Origin: a virus
DNA: 33,225 nucleotides
Virus record (IMG/VR): IMGVR_UViG_3300049491_000444
Coordinates: 1-33,225 of that record
Reading direction: 5' to 3' (one strand)
The translations under genes and the position numbers were made by a program. Shown in pieces: positions 16,202 through 24,006 of the stretch (within the stretch, counting starts at the first letter, position 1; every line of letters starts with the position of its first letter). The notes under the pieces are model-generated. The model was not told the origin of the DNA. It saw only the letters and a list, made by a program, of their open reading frames with translations, and did not search any database.

Positions 16202-16317
16202 TGATCATGATTATTATCGTCGCACTGCTGTTTCTAGGCTGCCAGAAGGTGCAGAAACAGCCAGAGCGACCCACTGCTCAGGACAGGCCACACGCTCAGG
16301 AGCGGGCACCACGATGA
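16201..16317 (+). CDS. Tiny lipoprotein, candidate outer-membrane spanin
   Basis: A 38-residue ORF: MIMIIIVALLFLGC gives a short hydrophobic leader ending in a cysteine in a lipobox-like context (LFLGC, imperfect because of the Phe), and the mature part is only ~25 residues of Gln, Pro, Arg and Glu. Small Pro-rich lipoproteins next to an endolysin are typical Rz1-like o-spanins, which join outer and inner membranes at lysis. It shares TGATG with the gene before. Its partner could be the membrane/coiled-coil protein at 16732-17070. Confidence 0.5.
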   Translation: MIMIIIVALLFLGCQKVQKQPERPTAQDRPHAQERAPR

Positions 16318-16373
16318 GCTATTCCGACACCCTGGCCCGCCTCACCGCCCGCTATGCGACGGAAGAGAGATGA
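16314..16373 (+). CDS. Micro-ORF bridging lipoprotein and endolysin
   Basis: A 19-codon ORF (MSYSDTLARLTARYATEER) starts in ATGA overlap with the lipoprotein stop and ends in ATGA overlap with the endolysin start. The peptide is soluble and helical, with no known relative. Precise coupling on both sides suggests a ribosome bridge or a true micropeptide. The evidence is geometry only. Confidence 0.35.
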   Translation: MSYSDTLARLTARYATEER

Positions 16374-16708
16374 CCGGCTATACGACAAACTTGCATCCTG
16401 AGTTGATGGTTGTGTTGAAAGCCCTGGAGGAACGTCTAGGGTTCGAGCTAACAGTCAACTCGGGATATCGAGATCCGGAGCATAACCGAGAAGTTGGAGG
16501 GGTTGAGGGTAGTGAACATACTGATGACCCAGCGCAGGGAGCGGACATACTATGCAAGCGATCGGTGACTCGCTTCAAGATGGTCCGAGAGTTGCTGTCG
16601 ATGGGAGTGCGACGAATAGGCATTGGTAATACCTTTGTCCATGTTGGTATTGCAAGCGACAAACCACAGGATGTGATGTGGGATTACTATCCGGAGGAGT
16701 CTAAGTAG
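16370..16708 (+). CDS. Endolysin, M15-type peptidase
   Basis: A 112-residue zinc peptidase of the peptidase M15 (D-alanyl-D-alanine carboxypeptidase-like) type, which cleaves peptidoglycan peptides at the end of infection. Visible features are SGYRDPEHN at 31-39, GG at 43-44, SEH at 48-50 with probable zinc ligand H50, the acidic ligand D59 in GADI, and FVHVGI at 89-94 with H91 as third ligand. There is no signal peptide, so release by a holin is expected. The start is set by ATGA overlap with the micro-ORF. Its neighbours are spanin- and holin-like genes. Confidence 0.85.
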   Translation: MTGYTTNLHPELMVVLKALEERLGFELTVNSGYRDPEHNREVGGVEGSEHTDDPAQGADILCKRSVTRFKMVRELLSMGVRRIGIGNTFVHVGIASDKPQDVMWDYYPEESK

Positions 16709-16731
16709 TCCGGCACGATAGGAGGTAATAT

Positions 16732-17070
16732 GTGGCTGACCCTTCCAAGTTTGATCTGTCGGACTGGTTTTCAGTAATTGTGACCTCGATTGCCAGCGGC
16801 ATCGTTGCAGGGATTACGTCGGCAATGGGCTGGTTTCGTCGGACGAAGCTCGATATGTATGATCGCATAACACTTGTGGAGGGGGAAATGCGCGACTGGA
16901 ATGAGTCCCACGCCAAACATGAGACCCAACTGGCCGTCATGCAGACCTGTCAGCAAAATACGGAAGAGCGGCTCGATGCGATTGACCGCACGACACGGGA
17001 CACAAATCAAAACTTGCAGGAACTCAGTAAGACGATCGTGACCTTGATAAATCAAAAAGGAGGACGATAG
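16732..17070 (+). CDS. Membrane-anchored coiled-coil protein (lysis accessory)
   Basis: A 112-residue protein starting at GTG 16732 after AGGAGGT. One hydrophobic segment (about 13-34) follows a short acidic N-terminus, and residues about 45-108 form a long coiled coil of Glu, Gln, Asp and Leu. This layout fits an inner-membrane spanin (Rz-like) or a haemolysin XhlA-like phage protein. It follows the endolysin directly, so a lysis role is likely. The exact class is uncertain. Confidence 0.6.
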   Translation: MADPSKFDLSDWFSVIVTSIASGIVAGITSAMGWFRRTKLDMYDRITLVEGEMRDWNESHAKHETQLAVMQTCQQNTEERLDAIDRTTRDTNQNLQELSKTIVTLINQKGGR

Positions 17071-17071
17071 G

Positions 17072-17473
17072 ATGTCACTGAAACTGGTACTCGCGGCGAT
17101 GGTCGGGCTGGCCCTGGTTAGCGTGTCACATTCCTACGCGCAAGCCCTGACGCTCACCTGGGATCGCAACCCTGATGTGGACGCCGTGACTCACTACCAG
17201 ATCTATTCCTGTCCTAGCATGACCTGTGCAGATACCGCCCTGGTCCTCATCCCGAATGTCACAGTTGTCCAACCCGCGGCTCCTGCGGCCCCAGCTTGGG
17301 TTATTCCTGATGGGTTTGTTGGACGTCTTGCAGTGACTGCACTTAATGTGGCATGGACAGATACCGCAGTTACTCCTCCAGCTATTGTGTATAACGAGTC
17401 TGATAAAAGTGTGTCCGTGGGTGTCAATGGGAAGCGCGGCGGAAGGCCGACGAACCCAAAAATCAGGTGGTAA
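17072..17473 (+). CDS. Exported fibronectin type III-like protein
   Basis: A 133-residue protein with a signal peptide (MSLKLVLAAMVGLALVSVS, likely cut after SYAQA or nearby) and an Ig/FN3-like domain: LTWDRNPD...THYQIYSCP is the classic strand pattern of an FN3 repeat, with two cysteines that may bond. The C-terminus is Arg/Lys/Pro-rich. FN3 domains in phages usually bind surfaces; here a single secreted copy lies within the lysis cassette. The role is unknown, and it could act in the periplasm or on released material. ATG 17072 lies one base after the previous stop. Confidence 0.65.
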   Translation: MSLKLVLAAMVGLALVSVSHSYAQALTLTWDRNPDVDAVTHYQIYSCPSMTCADTALVLIPNVTVVQPAAPAAPAWVIPDGFVGRLAVTALNVAWTDTAVTPPAIVYNESDKSVSVGVNGKRGGRPTNPKIRW

Positions 17474-17492
17474 ACATTAACCAAGGAGTGTT

Positions 17493-17690
17493 ATGAACAA
17501 GGATACTTTGACAACTATCTTGGGTGTTGTGCAGGCTGCCGGGGTGACGATCGTGTCTTATGTTACAACGGCGCCGCCGGATGAGACTGGAAGTAGGTGG
17601 ACGAATCCTTTGTTTTATCTAGGCTTGGGTGTAGCCGTACTTGTTGCTGTAAAGGCTTACTTTACCAAGGGCATCGAGACAAAGGTATAA
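17493..17690 (+). CDS. Two-helix membrane protein, candidate holin
   Basis: A 65-residue protein with two hydrophobic segments (about 7-25 and 41-57) joined by a charged turn and a short basic end (FTKGIETKV), the pattern of small class II holins that time lysis by opening the inner membrane. AAGGAG lies 7-8 bases before ATG 17493. The neighbourhood of the endolysin and spanin-like genes supports it. No sequence family was recognised. Confidence 0.6.
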   Translation: MNKDTLTTILGVVQAAGVTIVSYVTTAPPDETGSRWTNPLFYLGLGVAVLVAVKAYFTKGIETKV

Positions 17691-17699
17691 AGGAGTAGC

Positions 17700-17906
17700 A
17701 TGGACCTGGCCACCTTAGGACTAATAGCTTCGGTGCTAGGTGGCCTGGCTACGATTGTAACGTACCTTATTAGGCGTAAAGAAAGCGCCAAGGAGAATCA
17801 GAATGCGTTGGGTACGGTCGAAGCCGATGAACTTGGGGCTGGCATGGATCGCGTTGACGTTGCTAACGCTGCCAGCCTGCGGGACGCCAAAAAAGGACCG
17901 GATTGA
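17700..17906 (+). CDS. Single-pass membrane protein, candidate i-spanin
   Basis: A 68-residue protein with one membrane segment (about residues 5-24) followed by RRKESAKENQNAL and a charged tail. ATG 17700 has AAAGGAG upstream. A lipoprotein gene begins inside its 3' part in another frame (17803), the geometry of Rz/Rz1 spanin pairs. It is short for an i-spanin, so a second holin or anti-holin is possible. The overlap architecture is the main support. Confidence 0.5.
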   Translation: MDLATLGLIASVLGGLATIVTYLIRRKESAKENQNALGTVEADELGAGMDRVDVANAASLRDAKKGPD

Positions 17907-18033
17907 GGCGTTCATTTGTAAGCCGGAGCAGGCGTATCACCAGGACGGGACATTGAATCCTGATCGATATACGATTGATCGCGCCTGTATCAGAGGTGTG
18001 CAGCAACGATTGAAGGCCTGTTACAAGGAATAG
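17803..18033 (+). CDS. Cysteine-rich lipoprotein, candidate o-spanin
   Basis: A 76-residue lipoprotein starting inside the previous gene with AAGGAG 8 bases upstream. Residues 1-9 are basic (MRWVRSKPM), then a hydrophobic segment ends in LTLPAC, a good lipobox with C26 as the lipid-modified residue. The mature part has further cysteines and little proline, unlike classic Rz1, so o-spanin is likely from context but a different lipoprotein is possible. Together with 16201-16317 there are two lipoproteins in this cassette. Confidence 0.55.
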   Translation: MRWVRSKPMNLGLAWIALTLLTLPACGTPKKDRIEAFICKPEQAYHQDGTLNPDRYTIDRACIRGVQQRLKACYKE

Positions 18034-18035
18034 TT

Positions 18036-18269
18036 ATGAATTGGCTAGATCAAGTGTTGCATGTCGTAGTGGGGGCAATTATAACCTTGGTATTATGCTT
18101 TTTCATACCTTGGTATTTTGCCATTTTGATTTCTATGTGTGCCGGCGTTGCTAGGGAGATGTTTCAACATCCTTGGCGCTGCGGCGAAGGTTGCATACTG
18201 GATTTACTATTTTGGCTACTTGGCAGCATAACAACAGGAGCGGCGTATGTGGTCGTTAGAACGCTTTAA
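18036..18269 (+). CDS. Multi-pass membrane protein, lysis or envelope role
   Basis: A 77-residue hydrophobic protein with two or three membrane segments (about 8-25, 25-40 and 56-74), separated by a loop with REMFQHPWRCGEGC. ATG 18036 follows the lipoprotein stop by 2 bases. It may be a holin-like or superinfection-exclusion protein. It overlaps the next gene by 23 bases. Confidence 0.6.
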   Translation: MNWLDQVLHVVVGAIITLVLCFFIPWYFAILISMCAGVAREMFQHPWRCGEGCILDLLFWLLGSITTGAAYVVVRTL

Positions 18270-18687
18270 TAAGGAGATGCGCAAGTTTGATCCTTTGCTA
18301 CGCGCAAGGCTTAGTACGCTAAAGCCCAACGAAGTTATCATTGAGCGTAAGGCTTCTAGGGAGACCAAGTGCGTTCCGCTGCCCAAAGAGCGGCGTGGCA
18401 TGGACAGATGGATCAGCGACACCCAAGGGTTTGTGCCTGTTACAAGGGCTTACAGACATCAGCTAAACCACGACACTTTGCTCGAATTAAGAGCACAGGA
18501 TATGTGGGAGCACCGCGGCGCAGGCTACTATGCTGACAAACTTGAGGCGCAGGAGCAAATTCACGAGATGATGGAGAAGCAAAAGGAAAGCCAACTGTTG
18601 CAAAACATGGGCGAAGAAGCCTATGATCGCGGGATGATAAAGCAAGGCTCCGTTGTAAGTGGCTTCCGCCAAAAGGAAACTACATGA
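18247..18687 (+). CDS. Hypothetical soluble helical protein
   Basis: A 146-residue charged protein with a basic N-terminal half and a Glu/Gln/Lys-rich helix around residues 95-120. It has no signal peptide or membrane segment. It lies between the lysis cassette and the tail genes and overlaps the gene before it by 23 bases. The ATG context is AGGAG about 8 bases upstream. I do not recognise a family; a tail-assembly or internal protein is possible. Confidence 0.55.
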   Translation: MWSLERFNKEMRKFDPLLRARLSTLKPNEVIIERKASRETKCVPLPKERRGMDRWISDTQGFVPVTRAYRHQLNHDTLLELRAQDMWEHRGAGYYADKLEAQEQIHEMMEKQKESQLLQNMGEEAYDRGMIKQGSVVSGFRQKETT

Positions 18688-18953
18688 ATGTCCTAGTCCC
18701 TACACGAGCCCTCAGCAAGCTCGGCAAACTAGGCACAAGCCCGGCACAACTCACCCACTTGTGGCCGGGGGCGCCCAAGGTCGAACGGCCAAGGCAAGGT
18801 TCTGGACAGTTAGATCACAAGTTTAGCTGTCTAGACACCTCACACCTCTCCAAACTTGTGCCGGTTCGACCGGGTTGCCGCATTTCCGTGGGTGTCCCTC
18901 TTGCTGTCTTCTCTTTCTTTCTTTCTTTCCCTCTCCCTCTTTCTTGGAGGTGA
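18684..18953 (+). CDS. Doubtful ORF across the structured region before the tail genes
   Basis: An 89-residue ORF in ATGA overlap with the preceding stop and with AAGGA upstream of its start. Composition is low complexity, Pro/Leu/Ser-rich, and the end is dictated by the pyrimidine-rich DNA (FSFFLSFPLPLS). It covers several inverted repeats and ends at the ribosome site of the next gene. It could be a leader whose translation controls the tail genes, or not a gene at all. Confidence 0.25.
   Translation: MNVLVPTRALSKLGKLGTSPAQLTHLWPGAPKVERPRQGSGQLDHKFSCLDTSHLSKLVPVRPGCRISVGVPLAVFSFFLSFPLPLSWR
18732..18950 (+). promoter_or_regulatory. Structured leader with 39-nt pyrimidine run before tail genes
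   Basis: Visible elements are GGCACAAG (18732-18739) which can pair with CTTGTGGCC (18758-18766), a perfect 9-base inverted repeat CACAAGTTT (18816-18824) / AAACTTGTG (18852-18860), the hairpin CCGGT-TCG-ACCGG (18861-18873), and a pure C/T run at 18907-18945 ending against GGAGG at 18946-18950. The CACAAG/CTTGTG elements recur and could pair in alternative ways, as in attenuators. The C/T run could bind ribosomal protein S1 or mask the ribosome site. No clear promoter was found. The function is inference. Confidence 0.45.
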
Positions 18954-18956
18954 ACT

Positions 18957-19934
18957 TTGAATCTAGCACAAATTCGCACTACCGTTCGAGACATATTGAG
19001 TGGAGGCAAGGGTCTCAATACCGTCTTAACCAATGACACGTTCTGGGCCGATGGGGAGGTGGATACTTATATCAATGTGGGCCAGGATGAGTTGTATAAG
19101 ATTGTTCGTAGGGCGAGGTCGGATTATTTCACGCGGATCTTACAAACTACGGATGCGCCGTTGTTGATATTGGGACAGACCTTTGTTCCTAGCACGTTGC
19201 AATGGGTCGTTGGGCAAGGTAACTACACTTTGCCGCCGGATTTCGTGAGAATGAAGTTGATGACAGACCTTTCAAGCGAGCGAGTGCGCTTCATGGCCTC
19301 GGATATTGCCAAGAATGAATTCAAAGTGTTGATGAACCAGGAGGGAGGTTCTACAGCGCGTGAATACTTGTATGATATCTTGGGTATTAGGACTTTGTTA
19401 TTTAGACCCAAGCCTGCTGAAGTGAGAGATATAGAGTTTGTCTACGAGAAGCGGCTACCGCGCTTGAAAGACTGGAACACAGGTACCGTGGACGTTCTAA
19501 ACGGCAACAACACTGTGACTTTTAGTGCTGGGGCAGATATTCAGAATCGCCTGGTTCCTGGGTCTGAGCTAATAGTAGGCACCACCGCTGTTTTGCCTAC
19601 GGCAGATCCAACTGAGACCTATCCTGTGATCAAGACTATTGATAGTGCCACGCAGGCTACGTTGGAATCAGTCTATTTGGGCAGCGACCTTGTAGGAGCT
19701 AAATACATAGTATCTCCCGTGAGTGAAATCCCAGAACATCACCACTTTTTGCTGGCCGCCTATGCTACCATTCTAGGGTTCAAAAAAGGTACCAACCCGC
19801 ATAGGGATTCTGTCCAAGAATGGCAAGACATCTATAACGCCATGTTACCATCACTTGTGTCGGATGTAGAAATCCGCCAAGGTAGCGACATCGAAACCGT
19901 CTCAGCATACTTAGAGGATCTCTACGATGCTTAA
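18957..19934 (+). CDS. Putative tail adaptor/tubular protein A-like
   Basis: A 325-residue protein starting at TTG 18957 with GGAGG 6 bases upstream. The early helices (MNLAQIRTTVRDIL) and helix-then-beta layout, together with its place just before the nozzle gene, match the connector ring (T7 gp11-like) that joins portal and tail nozzle in short-tailed phages. The beta-rich middle and acidic C-terminus fit. It overlaps the nozzle gene by 8 bases. Assignment is from order and general shape rather than a diagnostic motif. Confidence 0.6.
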   Translation: MNLAQIRTTVRDILSGGKGLNTVLTNDTFWADGEVDTYINVGQDELYKIVRRARSDYFTRILQTTDAPLLILGQTFVPSTLQWVVGQGNYTLPPDFVRMKLMTDLSSERVRFMASDIAKNEFKVLMNQEGGSTAREYLYDILGIRTLLFRPKPAEVRDIEFVYEKRLPRLKDWNTGTVDVLNGNNTVTFSAGADIQNRLVPGSELIVGTTAVLPTADPTETYPVIKTIDSATQATLESVYLGSDLVGAKYIVSPVSEIPEHHHFLLAAYATILGFKKGTNPHRDSVQEWQDIYNAMLPSLVSDVEIRQGSDIETVSAYLEDLYDA

Positions 19935-21489
19935 AGACATTACTAGTAAGATCCCAGCTTACTCTGACGTCCTATACGATGTTCTATCATTCGCTGGAGG
20001 TATGAACTCCAGATCGAGTGAAATCTTCTTAGGTCGAGACCAGCGTTATAGCTTAGATAAGGACCAACTTAGATTATGTGTTAATTTTATAAGGACACAG
20101 TCTGGTCTATTGATAACTAGGCCTGGTAGAGTAAAACTAAATGCTGCTGCTATATCACCTGCGGCTGGAGATGCCGTTGTAAGGTCTGTGTTTGAGCTTA
20201 GACCTATTAATGGAAATGATTCCATCTTAGTGAATGCTGGTAACGGAGTATTTAAGCTTATCGCTGGAGCTTTTGTAAGCCAAGGCACTGTTGCTAACAA
20301 TAACCTCCGCATGTTATGGTGCCAATTTAAGGACAAAGCTCTTGGTATCAACGGCTTAGACACAATGGTAACCTATGATGGCACCACCTTGAGCACAGTT
20401 GCCGGGGCCCCAACAGACGGCACTTCTCTAGCATCGCATAGAAACCGTGTCTGGATGACTCGTGGGCGGACTCTAAGCTATAGTGCCCTCGGCGACGAGA
20501 CAGACTGGACCACACCTAATAACGCAGGCTCGGTACCAATACCCACTACCAAGGGTAGAGGTGGCACCGGCCTAATTAGCTTGTGGGATCGCTTAATAGT
20601 CCTAAGCGCAGATCAAGCATTCCAGCTTCTAGGTACATCTCCAGCAGACTTCTCTATGGAGCCTGTTAATCTACAATATGGTCATACAGGTTCTCCTAAC
20701 GCAGTAATTGCCGCAGGTAACGATGTTTACTTCTGTAATAAGCGAGGGGTAAATAGCCTTGGCGTGGTGTTCGCTCAAAGTACTACTGGAGATGTATCTT
20801 ATAACTATGCAACTGGTTCGGTAGAACCAACTTGGCAACAAATCAATTCTGGAAACGTAACTAACATTGTAGCAGTCCATGATAGTCTTCACAACCAGAT
20901 TATCTTCTTATGCAATCGCACCGGGGTAACCAACAATGAGGCTTTTGTTGGAGATTACTATCACCTAGACGAACACAACACCCCCACATGGGGTATGTAT
21001 TCAAACATGCCATTTGCTTCTGCTGCTGAGGCATCTTCTATCAGTGGCTACCCAACAGTACTATTTGGTTCCTATGATGGATTTGTCTATCAACAAACAG
21101 ATGCCGAGGATGATGATGGCGCTCCTATCAGTACGCAGCTTATTTATGTCACAGACCTAGAATTACCAGTATTCAGCAAACTCTGGCGGCATATGGTACT
21201 CTTAGGAGTAGGCCAAGATACTGTCCTAAATGGCACCATCAGTTACGACTTTGGCCAAGAATCTTTCAGCTTTACAGCAGACTTAAACTCAGATGCTGGA
21301 GATACTATAGGTGGTAGCTTTGTGATTGGTGAGTCTACCTTGGGAACGCCAAACCTAAAAGAGGTCCGTATCCCTATAGCGGCCCATGGTAGGTTTGCTA
21401 CCATTAATATGTTCACAAGTTCTATACATAAAGTCACCATAGGAGGTTGGATAATCTACGCAGGTGTTCGTCGTACTATTCATCACTAG
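19927..21489 (+). CDS. Tail nozzle/tubular protein B-like (DNA stabilisation)
   Basis: A 520-residue protein with the pattern of podovirus nozzle proteins (T7 gp12, P22 gp10 type). Near the N-terminus it reads LSFAGGMNSRSSEIFLGRDQ, then NFIRTQSGLLITRPGR, the recognisable start of this beta-propeller family, followed by repeated strands with Trp/Gly turns. It closes the tail after DNA packaging and forms the channel to the host. GAGG lies about 9 bases before ATG 19927. The gene overlaps the adaptor and is followed within 10 bases by the collar-type fibre gene. Confidence 0.78.
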   Translation: MLKDITSKIPAYSDVLYDVLSFAGGMNSRSSEIFLGRDQRYSLDKDQLRLCVNFIRTQSGLLITRPGRVKLNAAAISPAAGDAVVRSVFELRPINGNDSILVNAGNGVFKLIAGAFVSQGTVANNNLRMLWCQFKDKALGINGLDTMVTYDGTTLSTVAGAPTDGTSLASHRNRVWMTRGRTLSYSALGDETDWTTPNNAGSVPIPTTKGRGGTGLISLWDRLIVLSADQAFQLLGTSPADFSMEPVNLQYGHTGSPNAVIAAGNDVYFCNKRGVNSLGVVFAQSTTGDVSYNYATGSVEPTWQQINSGNVTNIVAVHDSLHNQIIFLCNRTGVTNNEAFVGDYYHLDEHNTPTWGMYSNMPFASAAEASSISGYPTVLFGSYDGFVYQQTDAEDDDGAPISTQLIYVTDLELPVFSKLWRHMVLLGVGQDTVLNGTISYDFGQESFSFTADLNSDAGDTIGGSFVIGESTLGTPNLKEVRIPIAAHGRFATINMFTSSIHKVTIGGWIIYAGVRRTIHH

Positions 21490-21499
21490 GAGGAATCAG

Positions 21500-23005
21500 A
21501 TGTTACCTATTGTAATGTGCCTACTACTGTCGCTTTTTGCCACAGTTGCCGACGCCGCTACTATAGCGAGGCCATCTAAGAGCTTTGGTGGAACTACATT
21601 TATCAATGGCGTGGTGCCTCAGGCTAGTGACTTTAATGGAGATGCCGACACTATATACGCCGAGTTCAATGGCAATATACATAATGCTAATATAAGTACC
21701 TCGGCTGCGATTGGGCCTACTAAGATCAACCCTGATGGTTTTAGTGTAAACGTCAGGACCGTAAATGCCGCGCCTTGTACTATATACGATGAAAGTGACC
21801 AAGGTGCTGACCTAAGACGCTGGGCTATATGTTCTTCAGGAGGAGCTTTTCAGATTAGTACCTGGACTGATGCCAGTGCACTGCAAAATAACTGGTTTAA
21901 CATGACCCGTGCTAATGGTGGATTTACCATTGGAGGTGCGTCTGGGACAAACACTATAAATGGTAATACTACCTTTAATCACAATGTGACATTTGTAGGT
22001 AATACCTCGCTAACACCTACTGGGATGGTATCCCTGTATATGGGTACTAGCGCGCCGGTTGGTTGGCTCTTAATGGATGGGGCTTCTAATAGTTGTACGG
22101 GTTCGAGTTCAGTCAATGCCAATTTGTGCGCTCAGTTGGTTAGTCTAGCAGGCACGGTTGATTACAAAGGAGCTGCCTCTACCACGGTAACAGTAGATAC
22201 TTCTAGTGATGAGGTATTACATACAGCCCACGGTAAAAGTGTCGGAGATAGAGTACACTTCTCGACTACGAATACCTTACCAAGCCGAACAGGTGGTGCT
22301 GGGGTATTATTGAATACTTTAGTTTACTGTATCCAATCTATCACAACGGATCGGTATAAGATCGCAGACACCTGCGGAGGTGCCGCGATTGATATAACGA
22401 CTTCTGGCAGTGGTACTCATAGTGACTACTTTAACTTTATTAGCCCCGCCACTGCTGGAAGGGTACCAGTTGGTACTGGCTCCGCTGGGACTCAAGTTGA
22501 GATCTCTACTACCTCCAGCGGTAACGGTTTTGTGGTGGTATCAAATAATAGTAAGTGGGTTACTGGTATGCCTGTAGTGTGGTCTGCTCTATCAGGCTTC
22601 ACTACCTCAGGTAGCGCCGGGCCTACTTATTATGTGGTTCGTATATCATCTACTAATATACGTTTTGCAACTACGCTTGCACTAGCACAGACTGGTGCAC
22701 CTGATATAACAATCAGTGGATCTGGTTCTGTTACGATTACTCATACCTATACAAGCAGGGCTATTGGTGAGACTGGTGGCAAAGAAACACATGCTATGAC
22801 TAGTACTGAACTCCTAGCTCATACTCACGATGTTACTAATGCTAATCTTAGAATGTGGGATAGTGGACCCGCATCATTTGGTATAAACTATGGTGCATCT
22901 GCTACTGAGGCCTGGACTGATCCGGTGTTTAGTACTACAGGCGGCAACGCTGCAATGCCCATTATGAATCCCTTCATAGGTATGACCTACATAATTAAGT
23001 TATAG
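21500..23005 (+). CDS. Collar-domain tail fibre with N-terminal signal-like segment
   Basis: A 501-residue protein. ATG 21500 has AGGAGG 6 bases upstream; a longer frame to 21464 overlaps the nozzle gene and is unlikely. It starts with a signal-like stretch (MLPIVMCLLLSLFATVADA) without basic residues. Around residues 175-190 it has GMVSLYMGTSAPVGWLLMDG, the signature of phage tail-collar domains, which ends far downstream in IMNPFIGMTYIIKL. Between them are two beta modules (about 210-300 and 310-400), inserted inside the collar fold, with GSGTHSDYFNF- and GSGSVTITHTY-type ends. It is probably a receptor-binding fibre or collar part. Confidence 0.75.
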   Translation: MLPIVMCLLLSLFATVADAATIARPSKSFGGTTFINGVVPQASDFNGDADTIYAEFNGNIHNANISTSAAIGPTKINPDGFSVNVRTVNAAPCTIYDESDQGADLRRWAICSSGGAFQISTWTDASALQNNWFNMTRANGGFTIGGASGTNTINGNTTFNHNVTFVGNTSLTPTGMVSLYMGTSAPVGWLLMDGASNSCTGSSSVNANLCAQLVSLAGTVDYKGAASTTVTVDTSSDEVLHTAHGKSVGDRVHFSTTNTLPSRTGGAGVLLNTLVYCIQSITTDRYKIADTCGGAAIDITTSGSGTHSDYFNFISPATAGRVPVGTGSAGTQVEISTTSSGNGFVVVSNNSKWVTGMPVVWSALSGFTTSGSAGPTYYVVRISSTNIRFATTLALAQTGAPDITISGSGSVTITHTYTSRAIGETGGKETHAMTSTELLAHTHDVTNANLRMWDSGPASFGINYGASATEAWTDPVFSTTGGNAAMPIMNPFIGMTYIIKL

Positions 23006-23019
23006 CAAAGGAGGTACTC

Positions 23020-24006
23020 ATGGCATTTATTACAAATCCCTTCGGCGGGAAAACTAAAAAGGGTCCAAAGGCTGAGTCCTTTGACTACTCAGCTGGACAA
23101 GCTGAGAAGCTAACAGCTCCTACAGAGCGAGAACAAGCTTTAATGGATAAGCTTGGTATCTCTGCCGATCAAGCCGACCAAGGCATGTTGGATGAGATTC
23201 GCGCTCTTGGCGAGCGAGGAGATGATCTCTCGCGTGTAGACGAAGACTACATGAACCGGGCTTATCAACCTGCTTTTAGTAGGTTGATGAATGACTATAG
23301 TACGATGGATCGTGGTATCCTGGAAGACATGAACCGGCGTGGTGTATCAAGTGGCCCCGGCGCAGCAAGTGAACCTGAGGCCTACCAACGTATGCTGCTC
23401 CAACGAAGTACGCAGCAGACAATGGCTAACACCATGATGGAAGCCCAGAACCAAGCTGTCCAGCAGAAGTTGGCTCAGTATAATGCTAGACTTGCTGAGC
23501 CTACTGTAGCTGCTAATAGGTATGGCCAGACCATGACACCTTATCAGAATGCTACCATAGTACCTGAGAGCGAAAGAATGGCAACTAAGGCCGGTGTTGG
23601 GACTAGTATCTATGGAGCTAGATTGGGCCAAGGCTCCGCAGGTTATGCAGCTAATACGCAGAAGAATATTGCCCAGGGCCAGAACATGATGAACCTGATT
23701 GGGTCTGGCATAGGTGCCGCTGCAATGCTGAGTGATCCGGCTGCGAAGAAGAATATCACTGCAGGTCCAGACCCTGAAGAAGACCTCCAGGAGATGACTG
23801 AAACTCCTATCAACCGCTGGCAATATCGCAATGAACCTGATGCAGGCCCCATGCACGAAGGTGCTATGGCAAATGAAGCTCCTGAGGATACGCAGGTGCC
23901 GGGAGGGATTGACATTCCTTCCTATCTTGGTAAGTTGACAAACTCGGTGAAAGCGTTGAACAAGAAGATTGGTGCATATGAACTTCTATTACAAGGAGGT
24001 GTGTAA
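23020..24006 (+). CDS. Internal virion protein with S74 chaperone-like C-terminus
   Basis: A 328-residue protein with a Gln/Ala/Met-rich helical body (residues 20-230) like T7 gp14-type internal core proteins, and a C-terminal segment resembling the peptidase S74 (intramolecular chaperone) domain: LSDPAAKKNI at 237-246 with the S238-D239 dyad, RWQYRNEP at 266-273, and HEGAMANEAPE at 279-289. S74 domains help folding then cleave themselves; whether this copy is active is unclear. GGAGG is 7-8 bases before ATG 23020. It opens the ejection-protein block. Confidence 0.72.
   Translation: MAFITNPFGGKTKKGPKAESFDYSAGQAEKLTAPTEREQALMDKLGISADQADQGMLDEIRALGERGDDLSRVDEDYMNRAYQPAFSRLMNDYSTMDRGILEDMNRRGVSSGPGAASEPEAYQRMLLQRSTQQTMANTMMEAQNQAVQQKLAQYNARLAEPTVAANRYGQTMTPYQNATIVPESERMATKAGVGTSIYGARLGQGSAGYAANTQKNIAQGQNMMNLIGSGIGAAAMLSDPAAKKNITAGPDPEEDLQEMTETPINRWQYRNEPDAGPMHEGAMANEAPEDTQVPGGIDIPSYLGKLTNSVKALNKKIGAYELLLQGGV

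Noticed and set aside
18858-18885. tRNA-like GGTTCGACC segment
   Set aside because: The flanking bases do not form a T-arm with a 7-base loop and there is no cloverleaf; it is explained by the hairpin CCGGT-TCG-ACCGG.
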